Shown piece after piece: positions 13,024 to 25,330 of a stretch of 64,000 nucleotides of DNA. The stretch lies in the NCBI GenBank assembly GCA_016584305.1, contig JACEEZ010012801.1, positions 1-64,000 on the forward strand. Direction: 5' to 3'. The DNA is from Chionoecetes opilio (taxonomy: Eukaryota; Arthropoda; Malacostraca; Decapoda; Majidae). How positions within the stretch are numbered: the stretch's first letter is position 1; every line of letters begins with the position of its first letter. A program made the translations under genes and the position numbers. Below the pieces are notes generated by a model. That model saw only the letters and a program-made list of their open reading frames with translations, was not told the origin of the DNA and ran no database searches.

Positions 13024-13189
13024 AACACAAGGAAAAACAATATAAGGCAAATTGCAACATATAGCAGATATGATTACAACATATAGCAGATTTAATATAA
13101 TATGCATCTAATTAAATAAAAAAATCTAAATGTCCATTGTGCATGCATCTTGCTTGTTCGGATCGTTTGGCGCCGGTTCTAGAATTGAA

Positions 13190-13530
13190 GCTTAGATGCT
13201 GAGGAAATGCACCGAGAAACCTAATTTTCAAAATTGTTTTTAAAATACTTCTAGATGTTCGATTTTAAAAACAATTACACCAAAATGATCGGAAAAGACT
13301 ATATTTTTCATTTCTGCAATAAAAAAACATTTTTTCCCAAAAACTAAAAAAAAAAAAATTCCCAAAATTTTCAAAAAAAAATTTCACATATAATGAAAAA
13401 TTTCAAATAAGAGTGGTCCTACCGCTTGGCGCCGGTTATAGAATCATAGCTGGGACCCTGAAGATTGCGTGATAAAATTTTGGTGCTTTTATCCGGCATG
13501 TCCCCATCCACTACCTAAGCTGCCCCACTA
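13190..13530. repeat. right terminal inverted repeat
   Basis: Inverse partner of 10570-10905. The motif TTGGCGCCGGTT(A/C)TAGAAT occurs twice on this side (13168 and 13425), so the inner part of the arm carries a partial internal duplication. Confidence 0.85.
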
Positions 13531-13533
13531 TCT

Positions 13534-13935
13534 GGGATCTTCTGCGGAATGGAACCACTCTGGGATCTTCTGCGGAATGGAATCACTCTGGGATCTTCTG
13601 CGACTTCGAGGGTTTCCTGCAAGGACTATTGGTTTGAGGACTGGCCTGTACTCTGGGACTGAGAGTGCTATGAAGTGTGGGGGAGGTGTATCCAGCTTTT
13701 TTCGGCTGTGGGGCAAGGGTGCGTCCTTGCTCCTATACTTTTCAACACTGGTATGGACTGAGTATTGGGCAAAGTTGTAGATCAAAGTGATTGTGGGGCA
13801 TCCCTCGGCAACACCAAAATCACTGATCTTGTTTTTGCCGATGATGCAGTAATCTTTGCTGAGTCGCTTGAGGTCCTGGTGATGGCTCTCTAGGCGCTGC
13901 ATGATGAGGCAAAGCCTTTGGGACATGAGGTCTCA
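13534..13935 (+). mobile_element. RTE-like LINE fragment (copy 2, second piece)
   Basis: Continues copy 2 after the TIR transposon. It begins with two more 28-bp units, then follows the RT from RLRG-PARTIGL through TGLYSGTESA, GCVLAP-like, WVLGKVVDQSDCG and the FADD catalytic region (here FADDAVIFAESLE-like). Frames are broken. It ends at a (CTAT)n tract. Confidence 0.8.
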
Positions 13936-14036
13936 ATAAGATCTATCTATCTATCTATCTATATATCTATCTATCTAGCATACATACACCATACATACAT
14001 ACATGAATACATATATAATACATACATACACATACA

Positions 14037-14067
<31 letters not shown>
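13936..14067. repeat. (ATCT)n and (CATA)n microsatellites
   Basis: ATCT units at 13938-13978 followed by CATA units to 14066, directly before a SINE. Confidence 0.95.
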
Positions 14068-14068
14068 T

Positions 14069-14450
14069 GGGGAGGCGGTGGCCGAGTGGTTAGCGTCTTG
14101 GAGTGCTGAACTCAATGTCCCGAGTTCGAATCCTGCGGGGGGCAACTCTTTCAAGAGCCTGGTAGGGGAACAGAAGGTCCCGAGTTCAAAGTCTCACCAA
14201 GGAGCAACTATCAAATCCATTGTCGAGTGACCGAAGCAACCCACATGCAGCGTATACTGTCTGCCGATTACGAGTGTGACGGTGGACTCTAGGGGCTGCA
14301 TGCGCCTTAACTGAAGATCGGAACATCACAGCAAATGGGATCTTCACCTGAGACCACAGGTGTCACTATAAAAATCCAGCCTGCGCCACCATCGGGCGAG
14401 ATCGACCAACATCAAGACTCTCCATATGCCTACAGGCGCTATAGGCTATA
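14069..14450 (+). mobile_element. tRNA-derived SINE, family 1
   Basis: Head GGGGAGGCGGTGGCCGAGTGG (A box TGGCCGAGTGG) and GAGTTCGAATCC (B box) show Pol III promoter elements of tRNA-Leu/Ser type. The body ends CCTACAGGCGCTATAGGC and an A-rich tail. The same body and head occur at 20848-21206 and, on the other strand, at 41760-41957. A second GAGTTC block at about 14182 suggests a partial internal duplication of the head region. It is a retroposed element, not a tRNA gene. Confidence 0.85.
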
Positions 14451-14475
14451 ACAAAAAAAAACAAAAACAAATATT

Positions 14476-14522
14476 TTTTTATTTATATATATATCTATAT
14501 ATATATATATATATATATATAG

Positions 14523-14574
<52 letters not shown>

Positions 14575-14648
14575 TATATATATATATATACACATATATA
14601 TATATATACATATTATATATATATATATAATTATAATATATATATACA

Positions 14649-14683
<35 letters not shown>

Positions 14684-14690
14684 TCTTTAT
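14476..14690. repeat. (TA)n microsatellite
   Basis: Interrupted TA repeat between the SINE tail and the Helentron-like copy. ORFs here are artefacts. Confidence 0.93.
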
Positions 14691-15359
14691 AATAATATAA
14701 GCGAAAGTGTGTGTGTGTGTATGTGTGTCTGTGTGTGGTATAGGTTCCGCCCCCGTGGCGGAATCCCATCATATACCACATTTTTGGAATCAGGTTGACC
14801 AGGGGAAGGTTTTAAGTCCACTTATGAGATGATCCGATCACTTTTTTTTTTTTTTTTAGCAGCCTATTAGCGATAATTGTGAAAAAAAAAGTGGGTTGCG
14901 AGAATTGAGGAAACCTTGATGTAGGGTGATGGGTAATGGGTGAGTGAATGGGTGGGGTGATGGGTAATGGTGTGGGGTGATGGGTGAGTGAATGGGGGGG
15001 GGGTGATGGGTGATGGGTGAGGGAATAGATGGGGGGTGATGGGTAATGGGTGAGTGAATGGGTGTGGTGATGGGTAATGGGTGAGTGAATGGGTGGGGGG
15101 TGATGGGTAATGGGTGAGTGAATGGGTGGGGGGTGATGGGTAATGGTGAGTGAATGGGTTGGGGGTGATGTGATGGGTTGGCGTTAATACATAATTTCTA
15201 CATCCATGATTTCAGGAAAGCTAGAAGTGGCTACCTGGAGAGTCTGTGTTTGGTGGGCCTACGGCCCACCAAACACAGGTGGTGGGCCGAAGTCCCACCA
15301 ATAGCCCTCCGCAGGAGCTAGCCAAAAAGTCCGCCCGGAGGGCGGCTTTGCGGCTAGTA
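14686..15359 (-). mobile_element. Helentron-like non-autonomous element, copy A
   Basis: On the minus strand it starts ACTAGCCGCAAAGCCGCCC, has GC-rich palindromes (CGCCCTCCGGGCGG and GGTGGGCC..GGCCCACC), then an array of about 32-bp CCCATTCACTCACCCATTACC units, then CCTCAATTCTCGCAACCC. It ends with CACACACACTTTCGCTTATATTATTATA. Copies B (34311) and C (42446) share every block. A hairpin head, a central tandem array and an AT-rich target fit HINE/DINE-type non-autonomous Helentrons, but no helicase is present, so this class call is tentative. Confidence 0.6.
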
Positions 15360-15367
15360 TATATATA

Positions 15368-16316
15368 AAGGCTGCTTCAAGACCAAGGTCGAGGTGTTTG
15401 GAGGGTAACTAGATTAAACAGTACAGTCTGTTCATCCGTGCGGCAAGGACATTGAGATCTTGGAAAACTACCAAGTTTACATACCTTGGAAGCGCAGTTC
15501 ATAATGACGGCGGGTAACGTTAAAAGTCTTACGGTGGATTGGCATAGCCCACGGTGTTATGGACTCGCTCAGCACGAGTATTTGGCATTGTCGGTACCTG
15601 TGCAGAAGGACAAGATAAGATAAGATTTTCATCCTATCTAGACACTTTGCAAGTACCAACTACAAGGTTATTGACTATACAAAGCGCCGCCACGCCAGCA
15701 CGAACTAGGCGGACTCGAACCGCTGACCGAATGCACAGGGACGCTGCACATTGCGAACTCACGTCTCTACCAACCTGGCCACCCTGACGGGCTGCAGAAG
15801 GACAAAGATCCGGATCTTCAAGTCGCTTATGATCCCTGTCTTACTCTGTCTTACTATGTATGTGAGACATGGAGACTAAATAGCGACTTGAAGAGGCGAA
15901 TCGATGACTTTGGTAATAAGTGTCTTCGCAGAATAATGGGGTATCGCTGGGATGATTACGTGTCAAATCAGCGATTGCACCGTGAGACTGAGTCGAGGCC
16001 TATTTCCTGCATAGTCCGTCAGCGTCAACTTCGGTTATACATGTGAACGAACATGTATATGAACATGTGGCACGCTACCCTGAAACCGATCCTTCCCATC
16101 GGGTTTTATCTGTAAGAGATAATCCGGCGTGGAGGAGGCCAAGGGGGCGCCCACAAGGCTCGTGGCTGGGGCAAGTTGATGCTTCTTGTCGAGAGTTGCT
16201 TGGTATGGGAAGGAACCAGCATGGGGACTTGCGCGTGGTGACCCCCAAGAGTGGTGTCGTAGGGTGGGCGAGGCGACGCGCCCCCCGGCGTATGCCCCCA
16301 GTGATTGATTGATTGA
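15368..16316 (+). mobile_element. RTE-like LINE 3' part (copy 2, third piece)
   Basis: Follows the last third of the RTE ORF: VFGG-like, CGEDIEILE, FTYLGSAVHNDGG, then after a SINE insertion TKIRIFKSL, YGCETW, LKRRIDDFGNKCLRRIMGYRWDDYVSNQRLHRETE and GRPQGSWLGQVD, ending at a (GATT)n tail at 16303-16316. Frames are broken by the SINE and small indels. Near 16047 a short ACGAACATGT duplication is present. Confidence 0.85.
15614..15792 (-). mobile_element. tRNA-derived SINE, family 2, with 13-bp target duplication
   Basis: On the minus strand it starts GCCCGTCAGGGTGGCCAGG. It has a B box GGTTCGAGTCCGCC and ends GAAAATCTTATCTTATCTT. The 13-bp TGCAGAAGGACAA at 15601-15613 is repeated exactly at 15793-15805, and removing the SINE restores the RTE reading TGTGCAGAAGGACAAAGATCCGG. 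The second copy is at 62636-62813. Confidence 0.93.
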
Positions 16317-16600
16317 TAGTTTGGGAATTACTGTCTGCGAAAAAAATACTAGGGGAGAAGAATTATTACCTCTTCAGTCAAATACAGGTTGTATGTTAGT
16401 ATACCAGATTATACTAGGCCAGCTGGTAATCTGGTCCTATTTCAAAACTTTTACAAGATCCACCCAAGGCGCCAACTACACATTTAACCAGACACACACA
16501 CATACACACTTACACTTGATTTTGTATCAGACAACGTCACTTTCACCATACCATCAAAGACGAATTTATTAGACACAAGGCTCTTCATTGCCCTCATCTC
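16317..16600. other. no recognisable feature
   Basis: Short unique-looking spacer between RTE copies 2 and 3 with no motif. Confidence 0.5.
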
Positions 16601-17075
16601 CTCTTACGAAGTCACACCCTCTCTTGACGAAGTCAGAGAGGCTGTTGCAAAGTTGAGGGGTGGAAGGTCAACTGCTGTTTGAAATATCAGTGCGGAGCTG
16701 CTCATAGCTAGGGGTGAGGCCATGATCCGCAGCTTGCATGCTATCTTGACTGCAGTGTGACAATCAGGTACCATTCCTCTTGACTGGAAAAGGGGGTTGA
16801 TCGTCCCTATCGGGAAAGGGAAAGGGGACCGACAGGATTGCAACAATTACCGCGGTATTACACTTCTCAGCGTGCCATGGAAGGTGCATGCCAATCTATT
16901 GCTGACACGGATCCGCAGTCATTTGCTGAAGCATCAGAGACCTGAGCAGTCTGGATTCACGCCTTTTGAGTCAGCAACTGACCATATTCTACCGTTTCGT
17001 GTTCTGGTGGAACGTCGACGTGAGTTTCGACAGGGATGCTTGCAGCTATGTTGATCTCAAGAAGTCGTTTGATTC
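16601..17075 (+). mobile_element. RTE-like LINE (copy 3, first piece)
   Basis: Matches the RT N-terminal block: PSLDEVREAVAKL, ISAELL.ARGEAMI, GKGDRQDCNNYRGITLLSVP, and on to the KKSFDS-like motif. It is 5'-truncated and interrupted at 17075 by a CR1-like LINE, resuming at 20351. Frames are mostly broken, but an 85-aa stretch at 16797-17054 stays open. Confidence 0.85.
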
Positions 17076-17614
17076 ATAAGAACATTAGAACATACGAAAA
17101 TAAGGAAGCTACAACAGGTCGTGAGATCTACTCGTGGGAGTTCCTGTTACTTAAAACTACCGACATCCACCTTTCATCCCCATCCATGAATTTATCAAGC
17201 CTCCTTTTAAATCTCCCTATTGACCCCGCACTGACCACTTGACGACTGAGTCAATTCCAATCCTTTACCACCCTATTTATGAACCAGTTTTTCCCTATTT
17301 TCTTTTTAAATCTACGCTTTTCCAGCTTAAATCCGTTACTTATTGTTCTACTCTGATTAATAGCCGTAAGAACTTTTCCTACATCTCCTATATTGTGTCC
17401 CCTTAACCATTTAAAAACTTCTATCAGATCGCCCCTTATTCTACGCCTCTCGAGTGATTGTAAAGTTAATATCTTCAATCTACTCTCATAACTAAATTTA
17501 CGATCCCCTGTATCATTTTGGTGCACTGTATCCTTATGTGCACTGATTCTAACAAGGCTATATATATATCCATCTTGTAATACGAAGACCAACACTCTAC
17601 CGCATAGTCTAGGT

Positions 17615-18185
<571 letters not shown>

Positions 18186-18584
18186 GTCTAGGTGATGTCT
18201 GACTTGAGCCAAATGAAGCTTTAGAATAACCTCAATATTTCTACTTTTATCACTCCTGGTGATAATCCAGTCCTAATAATCCCAATCCTAATACCCTATT
18301 TGCTCGATTTATAGCCTTAATACATTGATTCCTAGGACGGAGGTCTGAGCTTACCCGTACCCCCAGATATTTTTCACCTTCTGATATATTCAGTGATACA
18401 TTGCGTATATAGGTACCTATTACCATGATTTTTTCTACCAACATTAATTACGCTACACTATCAATATTAAATTTCATCTGCCACCTGACTACCCACTCAT
18501 TTAATTTATTAAGTCTCCTTGCAATATGTTTACATCAGACTGATATAAAATCCTCCTCCCTACCTTCCCAGCTAACCATTACCG

Positions 18585-19640
18585 GCGGGCCAACGTAGGT
18601 ATTAGGGCCATTTATAATTGAATATTTCTGTGTAAACATTTTGAAACAACTGTTATATTTTTATCTTGATGTAGTTTTACATCAGTGGTGACGAACAGCG
18701 GCAACTATACGTAAACCCTCCGATGGCCCGATGGTGCGTATTTGAAAGTGGGAAATATTCATTTTATATTATATATATCAACACAGTAATATACACAGAA
18801 TCTCAATATCGGTACCATCACTATAATTAGGCCTGTTCAAGCTATTACAAATTGTTATAGAAGTTTCTATAATAACTTATAGAAATGATAATTTCAGTTT
18901 ATTTCAAATATTTCCAGCTTTATCAACAATACCCAGAGAGCTATATAAATAAAGATGAGACACATAAGAAGGAGTTTACATGGAAAACGTTATCAGTTAG
19001 ACTGTTAGAGTCTATAGTGTGTACAGTATCATATAGAAATAACAGTTGATTAATCGAGCAAAGATTACGGGATAACAGACAGGGTCATATTTTCCCTTAT
19101 TTAAATAATTTCCAACGTATTATCAACATATATCAATACCCAATGGGACACCTGATCAAGAATATAATTATGTAGATGATGGAGTTAATATGGATAATAT
19201 CAATTAGAAATTGAATTTTATAATTAAATTATTTATTTAGTAATTGTATTTATAAGGAATATTATTTAAAATTATTTTGCAATCATCAATGCACTAAACT
19301 GCCAGACGTACGATAGCCAATACAAAGGGTTAATAATTCACAAAAGGCATAAAGTGTCACCCTTAACCAGTCGATAGCATAATGAGAACTTAACATGTTT
19401 TCGCTCCTTCATTATAACGAAATAGACTGAATACTACTATAAATAATTGCAGTACGACACGTTTATTTGAGGAATTCCTCGGCCGCGTCGGCAGAGTGAG
19501 TAAGTCAGTGAGATCAGTTACTGAGAAAACGCAGAAATGGGTGGATTTTGTTATGTGGCTCGCCGCATCCTATCCTTCTACATTGCTGTTCCACACTACC
19601 ATGTAAATCCAATAAAGAAAATGTTTTTGTTATTATGAAA
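18585..19640. other. unidentified insertion inside the CR1-like LINE
   Basis: Between two CR1-like blocks that should lie within about 200 bp there is about 1.05 kb of sequence with no LINE similarity. It starts near ACCGGCGGGCCAACG and ends before GTCCGTAGCAAACTTGCTG. I saw no clear TIR, tail or ORF. It may be a non-autonomous element or older unique sequence. Confidence 0.45.
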
Positions 19641-20350
19641 TATATAATGTCCGTAGCAAACTTGCTGATATCACTGCTAATACCACTATCTAAGTCGTTG
19701 ATGTAAATCAAAAATATTAATGGACCCAAAACAGACCCTTGTGGCACCCCACTCGTTACCTGCCCCCATTCAGATTTAGAACCATTAAATGTAACCCATT
19801 GTTGCCTATCACTTAGCCAAAATCTAATCCAACGAAGAACCTTCCCATCTATTCCATGTGCCTTAATCTTAATTAAGAGTCTTGTGTGGTACCTTGTCGA
19901 ATGCCTTAATAAAGTCCAGGTATACTATATCATTGTCCTCATCAGTGTCAGCTGTTTCATAAACTTTCCTATAAAAACTAAATAAATTAGTAAGACATGA
20001 ACTACCCTTGGTGAATCCATGTTGTAAATAATTTACCAATCTATGCTTTCTTAGATGCTCTCTAATGTTTTTCGCAATATCATATTCCAGTAATTTACCT
20101 ACATACAACTGACGTCAAGTTAACGTGTCGATAATTTGACATTTATCCTCTATCACCCTATTTAAATATGGGAACTGCATCTCCCTTCTTCCACATTAAC
20201 GACATCTCCCCTATTTTAACCAATTTCCTAAAACTATGCATTAACGACTCACCAACAACCTCTTTGCATTCTTTTAATACCCTGAGATAAACTTCGTCTG
20301 ATCCTGGTGACTTAAAATTTTCATTCTATCTATACCTTCTTCGTTTCTAA

Positions 20351-21172
20351 GTGAGTTTCGACAGGGATGCTTGCAGCAAATGTTGATCTCAAGAAGGCGT
20401 TTGACTGAATGCATCGTGAGTCACTCTGGGATCTTCTGCGACTTCGCGGGATTCCTGCAAGGACTGTTGGTTTGATGACTGGTCTGTACTCTGGGCCTGA
20501 GAGTACTGTGAAGTGTGGGGAAGATGTATCCAGCTTCTTTCCTGTGAATACAGGAGTAAGGCATGGGTGCGTCCTTGCCTTTTCAACAAGACACCCACTT
20601 TTCAACACTTGTATGGACTGGGTATTGGGCAAAGTTGTAGATCAAAGTAATTGTGGAGCATCCCTCGGCAACCCCAAGATCACTGATCTTGTTTTTGCCG
20701 ACGAAACAGTAATATTTGCTGAATCGCTGGAGGTCCTGGCGATAGCTCTCTAGGCGCTGCACGAGGAGGCAAAGCTTTTGGGACCTGAGGTCTCCTGGTG
20801 TAAGCCAAGGTCCAGGTGTTTGGAGGGTTATACAGTACAGTCCAGTAGGGGGAGGCGGTAGCGGAGTGGTTAGCGTCTCCGACTGGCGTTCTCGGGGACC
20901 CGAGTTCGATCCCCGAAGAAACCCAAAATCTTTCTGCACCGTCGAGTGGTCCAAGAACACCCACATGCCCTGCCCATCAACTCTACCTTCGATTGCGAGT
21001 GCATCGGAGACACAGAGGGGCGGCATGAGCCTCTAATCACTGGCGTCACTATAAGAATCCTGCCTGCGCCACCACGGGCGAGGACCAACCATCACAGCCC
21101 TCAAGTGAACCTCCAGATCCTACCATCCGAGCCCTGGGTCACCACTGCCTACAGGCGCTATAGGCACAAATG

Positions 21173-21210
<38 letters not shown>

Positions 21211-21917
21211 TACAATACAGTACAGTACAGGCTTATACAGATGAAACAGTACAGTATGTTCATGCGTGCGGCGAGGACGTTGAGATCTTGGAAAGTTTTA
21301 CATACCTTGGTAGCGCAGTCCATAATGACGGCGGGTCACATCAAGAAATCTTACGGCGGATTGGCATAGCCCACGGTGTTATGGACTCGCTCAGCAGGAG
21401 TATTTGGCGTTGTCGGTACCTGTGCAGGAGGACAAAGATCCGGATCTTCAAATCGTTTGTGATCTCTGTCTTACTCTATTGTTGTTAGACATGGACACTA
21501 AATAGCGACTTGAAGAGACGAATCAATGCCTTTGGTAATAAGTGTCTTCGCAGAATCATGGGGTATCGCTGGGATGATTACGTGTGAAATCAGCGATTGC
21601 ACCGTGAGACTGAATCGAGGCCTATTACCTGCATAGTCCGTCAGCGCCAACTTTAGTTATATGGGCATGTGGCACGCTACCCTAAAACCGATCCTTCCCA
21701 TCGGGTTGTATCTGTAAGAGACAATCCGGTGTGGAGGAGGCCAAAGGGGCGCCCACAAGGCTCGTGGCTAGGGCAAGTTGATGTTTCTTGTCGAGAGCTG
21801 CTTGGTATGGGAAATTAGCCTGCATGGGGACTCAAGCGTGGTGACCCCCGAGAGTGGCGTCGTAGGATGGGCGAGGCGACGCGCCTCTCCGGCGTATGCC
21901 CCCAATGATTGATTGAT
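20351..21917 (+). mobile_element. RTE-like LINE (copy 3, second piece)
   Basis: Resumes copy 3 with the duplicated GTGAGTTTCGACAGGG block, then WDLLRLRGIPARTVGL, TGLYSGPESTVKCG, VNTGVRHGCVLA, WVLGKVVDQSNCGAS and FADETVIFAESLE (the second Asp of FADD is changed to Glu). It continues after a SINE with ESFTYLGSAVHNDGGS to the end and a short GATTGATTGAT tail at 21907-21917. A catalytic Asp-to-Glu change plus stops make it inactive. Confidence 0.85.
20848..21206 (+). mobile_element. tRNA-derived SINE, family 1
   Basis: Head GGGGAGGCGGTAGCGGAGTGG and B box GAGTTCGATCCC, body ending CCTACAGGCGCTATAGGC and an A-run of about 30 at 21172-21206. Inserted in RTE copy 3. The flanks are CAGTACAG-rich on both sides, so a target duplication is plausible but ambiguous. 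Confidence 0.88.
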
Positions 21918-22100
21918 AAAACAAAGACTAGGGAATTAGTTGGACCGCTAAAAATAGAGCAGGGAGAGATTATAAATTCTGATGAAGATATTGTAACATT
22001 TTAAATGATTAATTCTTAAGTGTTTTTACTCAGGAGGATATGCAGATGGTGCCTGATAATGAACAGCTGTTTGGAGGAAAGGATGATGAGAAACTCAAAT
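21918..22100 (+). mobile_element. CR1/L2-like LINE fragment (N-terminal to RT)
   Basis: With frames corrected by eye, it encodes a VGPLKIEQGEIINSDEDI-like block and a YFLSVFTQEDM-like block, the segment that precedes RT in CR1/L2-type ORF2 proteins. It lies between two RTE copies of opposite orientation. Confidence 0.5.
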
Positions 22101-22144
22101 AAATTGTGATAACTATGGAAATGGTAGACGAATATAGCACGCTA

Positions 22145-22830
22145 GTCCATTGTTGACTTACCAGGCGTGAACCCAGACTGCTGAGGTTTCTGTGCTTAAG
22201 CAGATGACTGCAAATCCATGTCAGCAATAGATGGGCAAGCACCTTGCCTGGCACGCTGAGCAGTGTAATACCGCGGTAATTGTTGCAGTCCTGACGGTCC
22301 CCTTTCCCTTTCCAGATAGGGACGACCAGCCCCTTTGTCCAGTCAGGAGGAATGGTGCCCGATTGCCACACGGCAGTCAGGAGTGCATGCAACCCGCGGA
22401 TCATGGCCTCACCCCCAGCTTTAAGGAGCTCCGCACTGATATTACAAACACCAGCTGCCTTTCCACCCCTCAACTTTGCTACAGGCTCTCTGACTTCGTC
22501 AAGAGAGGGTGCGGTTTCGTCAATGGGAGGATCGGCATCCACTGCCTGTAACCTAGTGGTGTGAAGCTGCTCAATTGGAGGGTCCACCGTGAACAACTGC
22601 CCAAAATACTCAGCCCAACGAGCCATCTGCCCATCCATATCCGACATGAGGCGCCCATCTGCTGCTCGAATAGCACTCGCCCGAGATAGAGACTTGGAAC
22701 AGAACTTTGTTTTAGACCTGAACAATTCCTTAGGGTCGGTCTTTGCCTGGCCAGCAACCTTAATCTCATAATTGTTCTCTGCTGTTCTTGTTAACTGTTT
22801 CACTGTCCTAACCATCAGGTTATACTGGTC
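22145..22830 (-). mobile_element. RTE-like LINE (copy 4), linker and RT start
   Basis: The minus strand keeps a long frame (about 225 codons) through the linker region after the endonuclease (QLTRTAENNYEIKVA, MARWAEYFGQLFTVDPPI) into the RT N-terminus (SLDEVREPVAKLRGGKAAG, PIWKGKGDRQDCNNYRG). It is truncated at both ends: the 3' break falls near the GFTPGKSTTD motif, where the frame is also lost. Confidence 0.85.
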
Positions 22831-23284
22831 TCTGATCTACTAACAAAGACTTGTTATCAGCAAAAAGCATTCGTCCTCCGACAACATGGCTGGAGATTTA
22901 CAGTAAAGATTAAGATGCACATCAATATAGTTTTGTTTTGAAATTAGCAAGATGTTGCATCCCGTAAATGAATCCCGTACTCATGAATCACCTCATAAAG
23001 GTTGTTTAATGGTCCTTCACTTCACTATTACAAAAGCAGAGCGCATTATTCGATTCATGAAAGTTTCTTCTATGATAGAATCAAATAATATGCCCTCCCC
23101 TGTTTAAGAACACTTGCAGCCTTGCAGAGTAATATTATGAATAAGCGTTTGCTGCCCCGAAGAAGCCGGTCAAGGTAAATAAAGGCGAGACATGGCGGAG
23201 CAAGGACGCGAAGAGAGGTCAATAAGACGAGGACCAGTTTTCCGCCCAAGTGGTGATGCGGCGACAGAATGCAGTAGCGGTGAA
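22831..23284. other. no recognisable gene
   Basis: Mixed sequence with a GC-richer stretch at 23150-23280. No motif, tail or TIR seen. Confidence 0.5.
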
Positions 23285-23512
23285 TGGACCGAGTGAGTTT
23301 ACGATTCAGGGCATCGTGAGGAACTCTGGGATCTTCTGCGGCTTAGAAGGGTACCTGCAAGAATTATTGGTCTGCTAGCGGGTCTGTACTCTGGGACTGA
23401 GAGTGCTGTAAAGTGTGGGGGAGTAGTATCCAGCTTTTTTCCTGTGAATACAGGAGTGAGGAAAGGGTGTGTCCTTACCCCATCACTTTTCAACACTTGT
23501 ATAGACTGGGTA
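23285..23512 (+). mobile_element. RTE-like LINE (copy 5, first piece)
   Basis: Carries the segment from the HRE..LWDLLR region through SGTESAVKCG, FFPVNTGV and the start of DWVL. It stops at the TTAA flank of the composite element. The continuation at 35074 picks up at the next codons (KVVDQ). Confidence 0.85.
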
Positions 23513-24369
23513 TTAAGGGGACCGCCCACCCTGAATATATTGAAAATTCATGAAAAATACAAAAAATCAGTTTAAGTCATATAATGATAGCTGAGGCTTT
23601 GGGCAACACACTGGTAGATAGTTTTACCCAAATAAGGATATTTAAAGGGATTTTAACCTCCCGCTCCCTCCCCCACGCACCACGCGAGCGAAACGCCTCG
23701 TTTGTTTACATCAGTTTTGACGATAAAATAAATATCAATTATGCTATTTTTGAGTTTCCTGATGCATTTGAATGATTACTTATACGTCTGGCAATGCGTG
23801 CGAGAATGTAAAGCAGTTACCGGAAATGCATCAGAGCTCAGTGGCTTTGTTGCCACTGATAAGGAAGGGTACTGTCGCAGTACCTTGGGTTAGAGGTTCC
23901 CAGCTTCTATTCCCATAACATCCTTATTGAGTCAGGAGCCCGATAACACGCCCAAAAAGCACAGAAAACGAAAAATAAGTGCATCTAAGTAACCAGGATA
24001 CCAATCTGGTATGTTCTGAAAAGTGCTCCTACCTGTCGACAATGAGACCTTACCTTGAGTGACTAATATCCTGGCCTGCAGGAGGGGACCAGGTGTGTCT
24101 GAGTTACTGCAAACATTCATAATAACCTCAGAAATTAAATGGAACCTATTTCCAAGACCCTTATAAGGTTTACTGACGTAACACTTTAGTCAAACAAACA
24201 AAAACTGTTTACGGCTCGTTTTTCAAAAATGTAAGTTATTCTAATGCAATTTCTTTCTCCTTCATCATTTTTTATCCAATCTTTACATATGAGGTATCAA
24301 TGGATAGCTGGATAAAAAACTAAGTCCAGTATGGTGGAACTTTTTGTTTATGTCAATTACGAACATGGC

Positions 24370-25134
24370 ACTAGTTAGTCTAGGGGCCAAAACTGAGAAG
24401 TGTCTTTAAAATCGACTTTCGTGGTACCCATGCGATAACAGCTTCATAATATACCAACTGAAAGAAAATTTTATCTACTTTTCAAATCTGGCAATGAAAA
24501 TTTCGAAATCGTGTAGCTTCATGGTGATTTTTTGGTTACAGTGACCACATTACATATTTCAGACCAACATGTTTAGTCTAGTAGTCCAGTGGACCCCACG
24601 TGCACCCCTTGGACAATCTAATGAGACCTACTTTTTTAGATGCACAAATATGTCTAGAAAACAAAAATCAATGTTAACACTGTCAACTAATGTTCCATGG
24701 GGTTCGTATGGCGGCCATCGTCGATCGCGAAATATTTGACTCTTTCGAAATTACCAAAATGTCCATAAAATCACAAATAATGTAGTTACAAATTTGATTT
24801 TGGTGCCCACGTAACAAGAATTACATAGCCTATTGTAATAAGAACAATTAATGCAGTAATTGGTACAAGTTTAGTCATGGAACGGCAAAAACCTAAAAAA
24901 AGGCGGAAAATTACTTCGGTTTCGCCGACAACTTTCAACATTAATGACAATAACTTCACTAATTTACAACATACTGGTCAGTTTAACATATCAAAATCAT
25001 CGTCTATTATTCCCCCATCTAATGCAGTCAAACAATTGACATACATATATGATTATCATACACTAATTGTTACCAATGTAACCACCCCCCTAGTGAAACT
25101 TTACTTACATCAAATACATACATTCGATAAAACT
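24370..25134. repeat. left inner inverted repeat (~765 bp)
   Basis: Inverse copy of 33293-34055. Shared blocks are TAGTCCAGTGGACCCCACGTGCACC, CGATCGCGAAATATTTGACTC and ACAATTAATGCAGTAATTGG, plus ATGGAACGGCAAAAACCTAAA. Similarity fades outward near 24370 and stops inward after ACATTCGATAAAACTT. An ORF (24877-25137) is read on this strand, and its counterpart on the other arm (33263-33616) is also open. Confidence 0.85.
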
Positions 25135-25330
25135 TAGTTTTATATTAAATTTTACCAGTTAATCATGGGCAACTAGATAATACAACTTAGTATTGTTCAG
25201 TTGCCATTTGTAAACACTGTTTTGCTCCATATGTCATGTTATATATGTATATATATTGTACATATATGTTTGTTTCTCATACAATACCGTATTGCTCATG
25301 TGTATCGCTAACCTGTATACGATGTCAATT

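Larger units (their letters stand above)
10570..13530. mobile_element. 2.96-kb TIR DNA transposon inserted in the minisatellite
   Basis: Long inverted repeats of roughly 330 bp (about 10570-10905 and 13190-13530) begin TAGTGGGGCAGCTTAG at both ends. The flanks are TCT at 10567-10569 and TCT at 13531-13533, and removing the element plus one TCT restores the CACTCTGGGATC repeat unit, so a 3-bp target duplication is supported. The interior holds a decayed minus-strand gene. The superfamily is not assigned: a 3-bp duplication is seen in several groups, and the termini are not the canonical CACTA order. Confidence 0.85.

Noticed and set aside
14069..14145. tRNA gene
   Set aside because: A and B boxes are present, but the same head is followed by a conserved SINE body and A-rich tail, and recurs in other copies.
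23584..23775. 63-aa ORF in the left arm of the TTAA element
   Set aside because: No family motif and no counterpart in the right arm.
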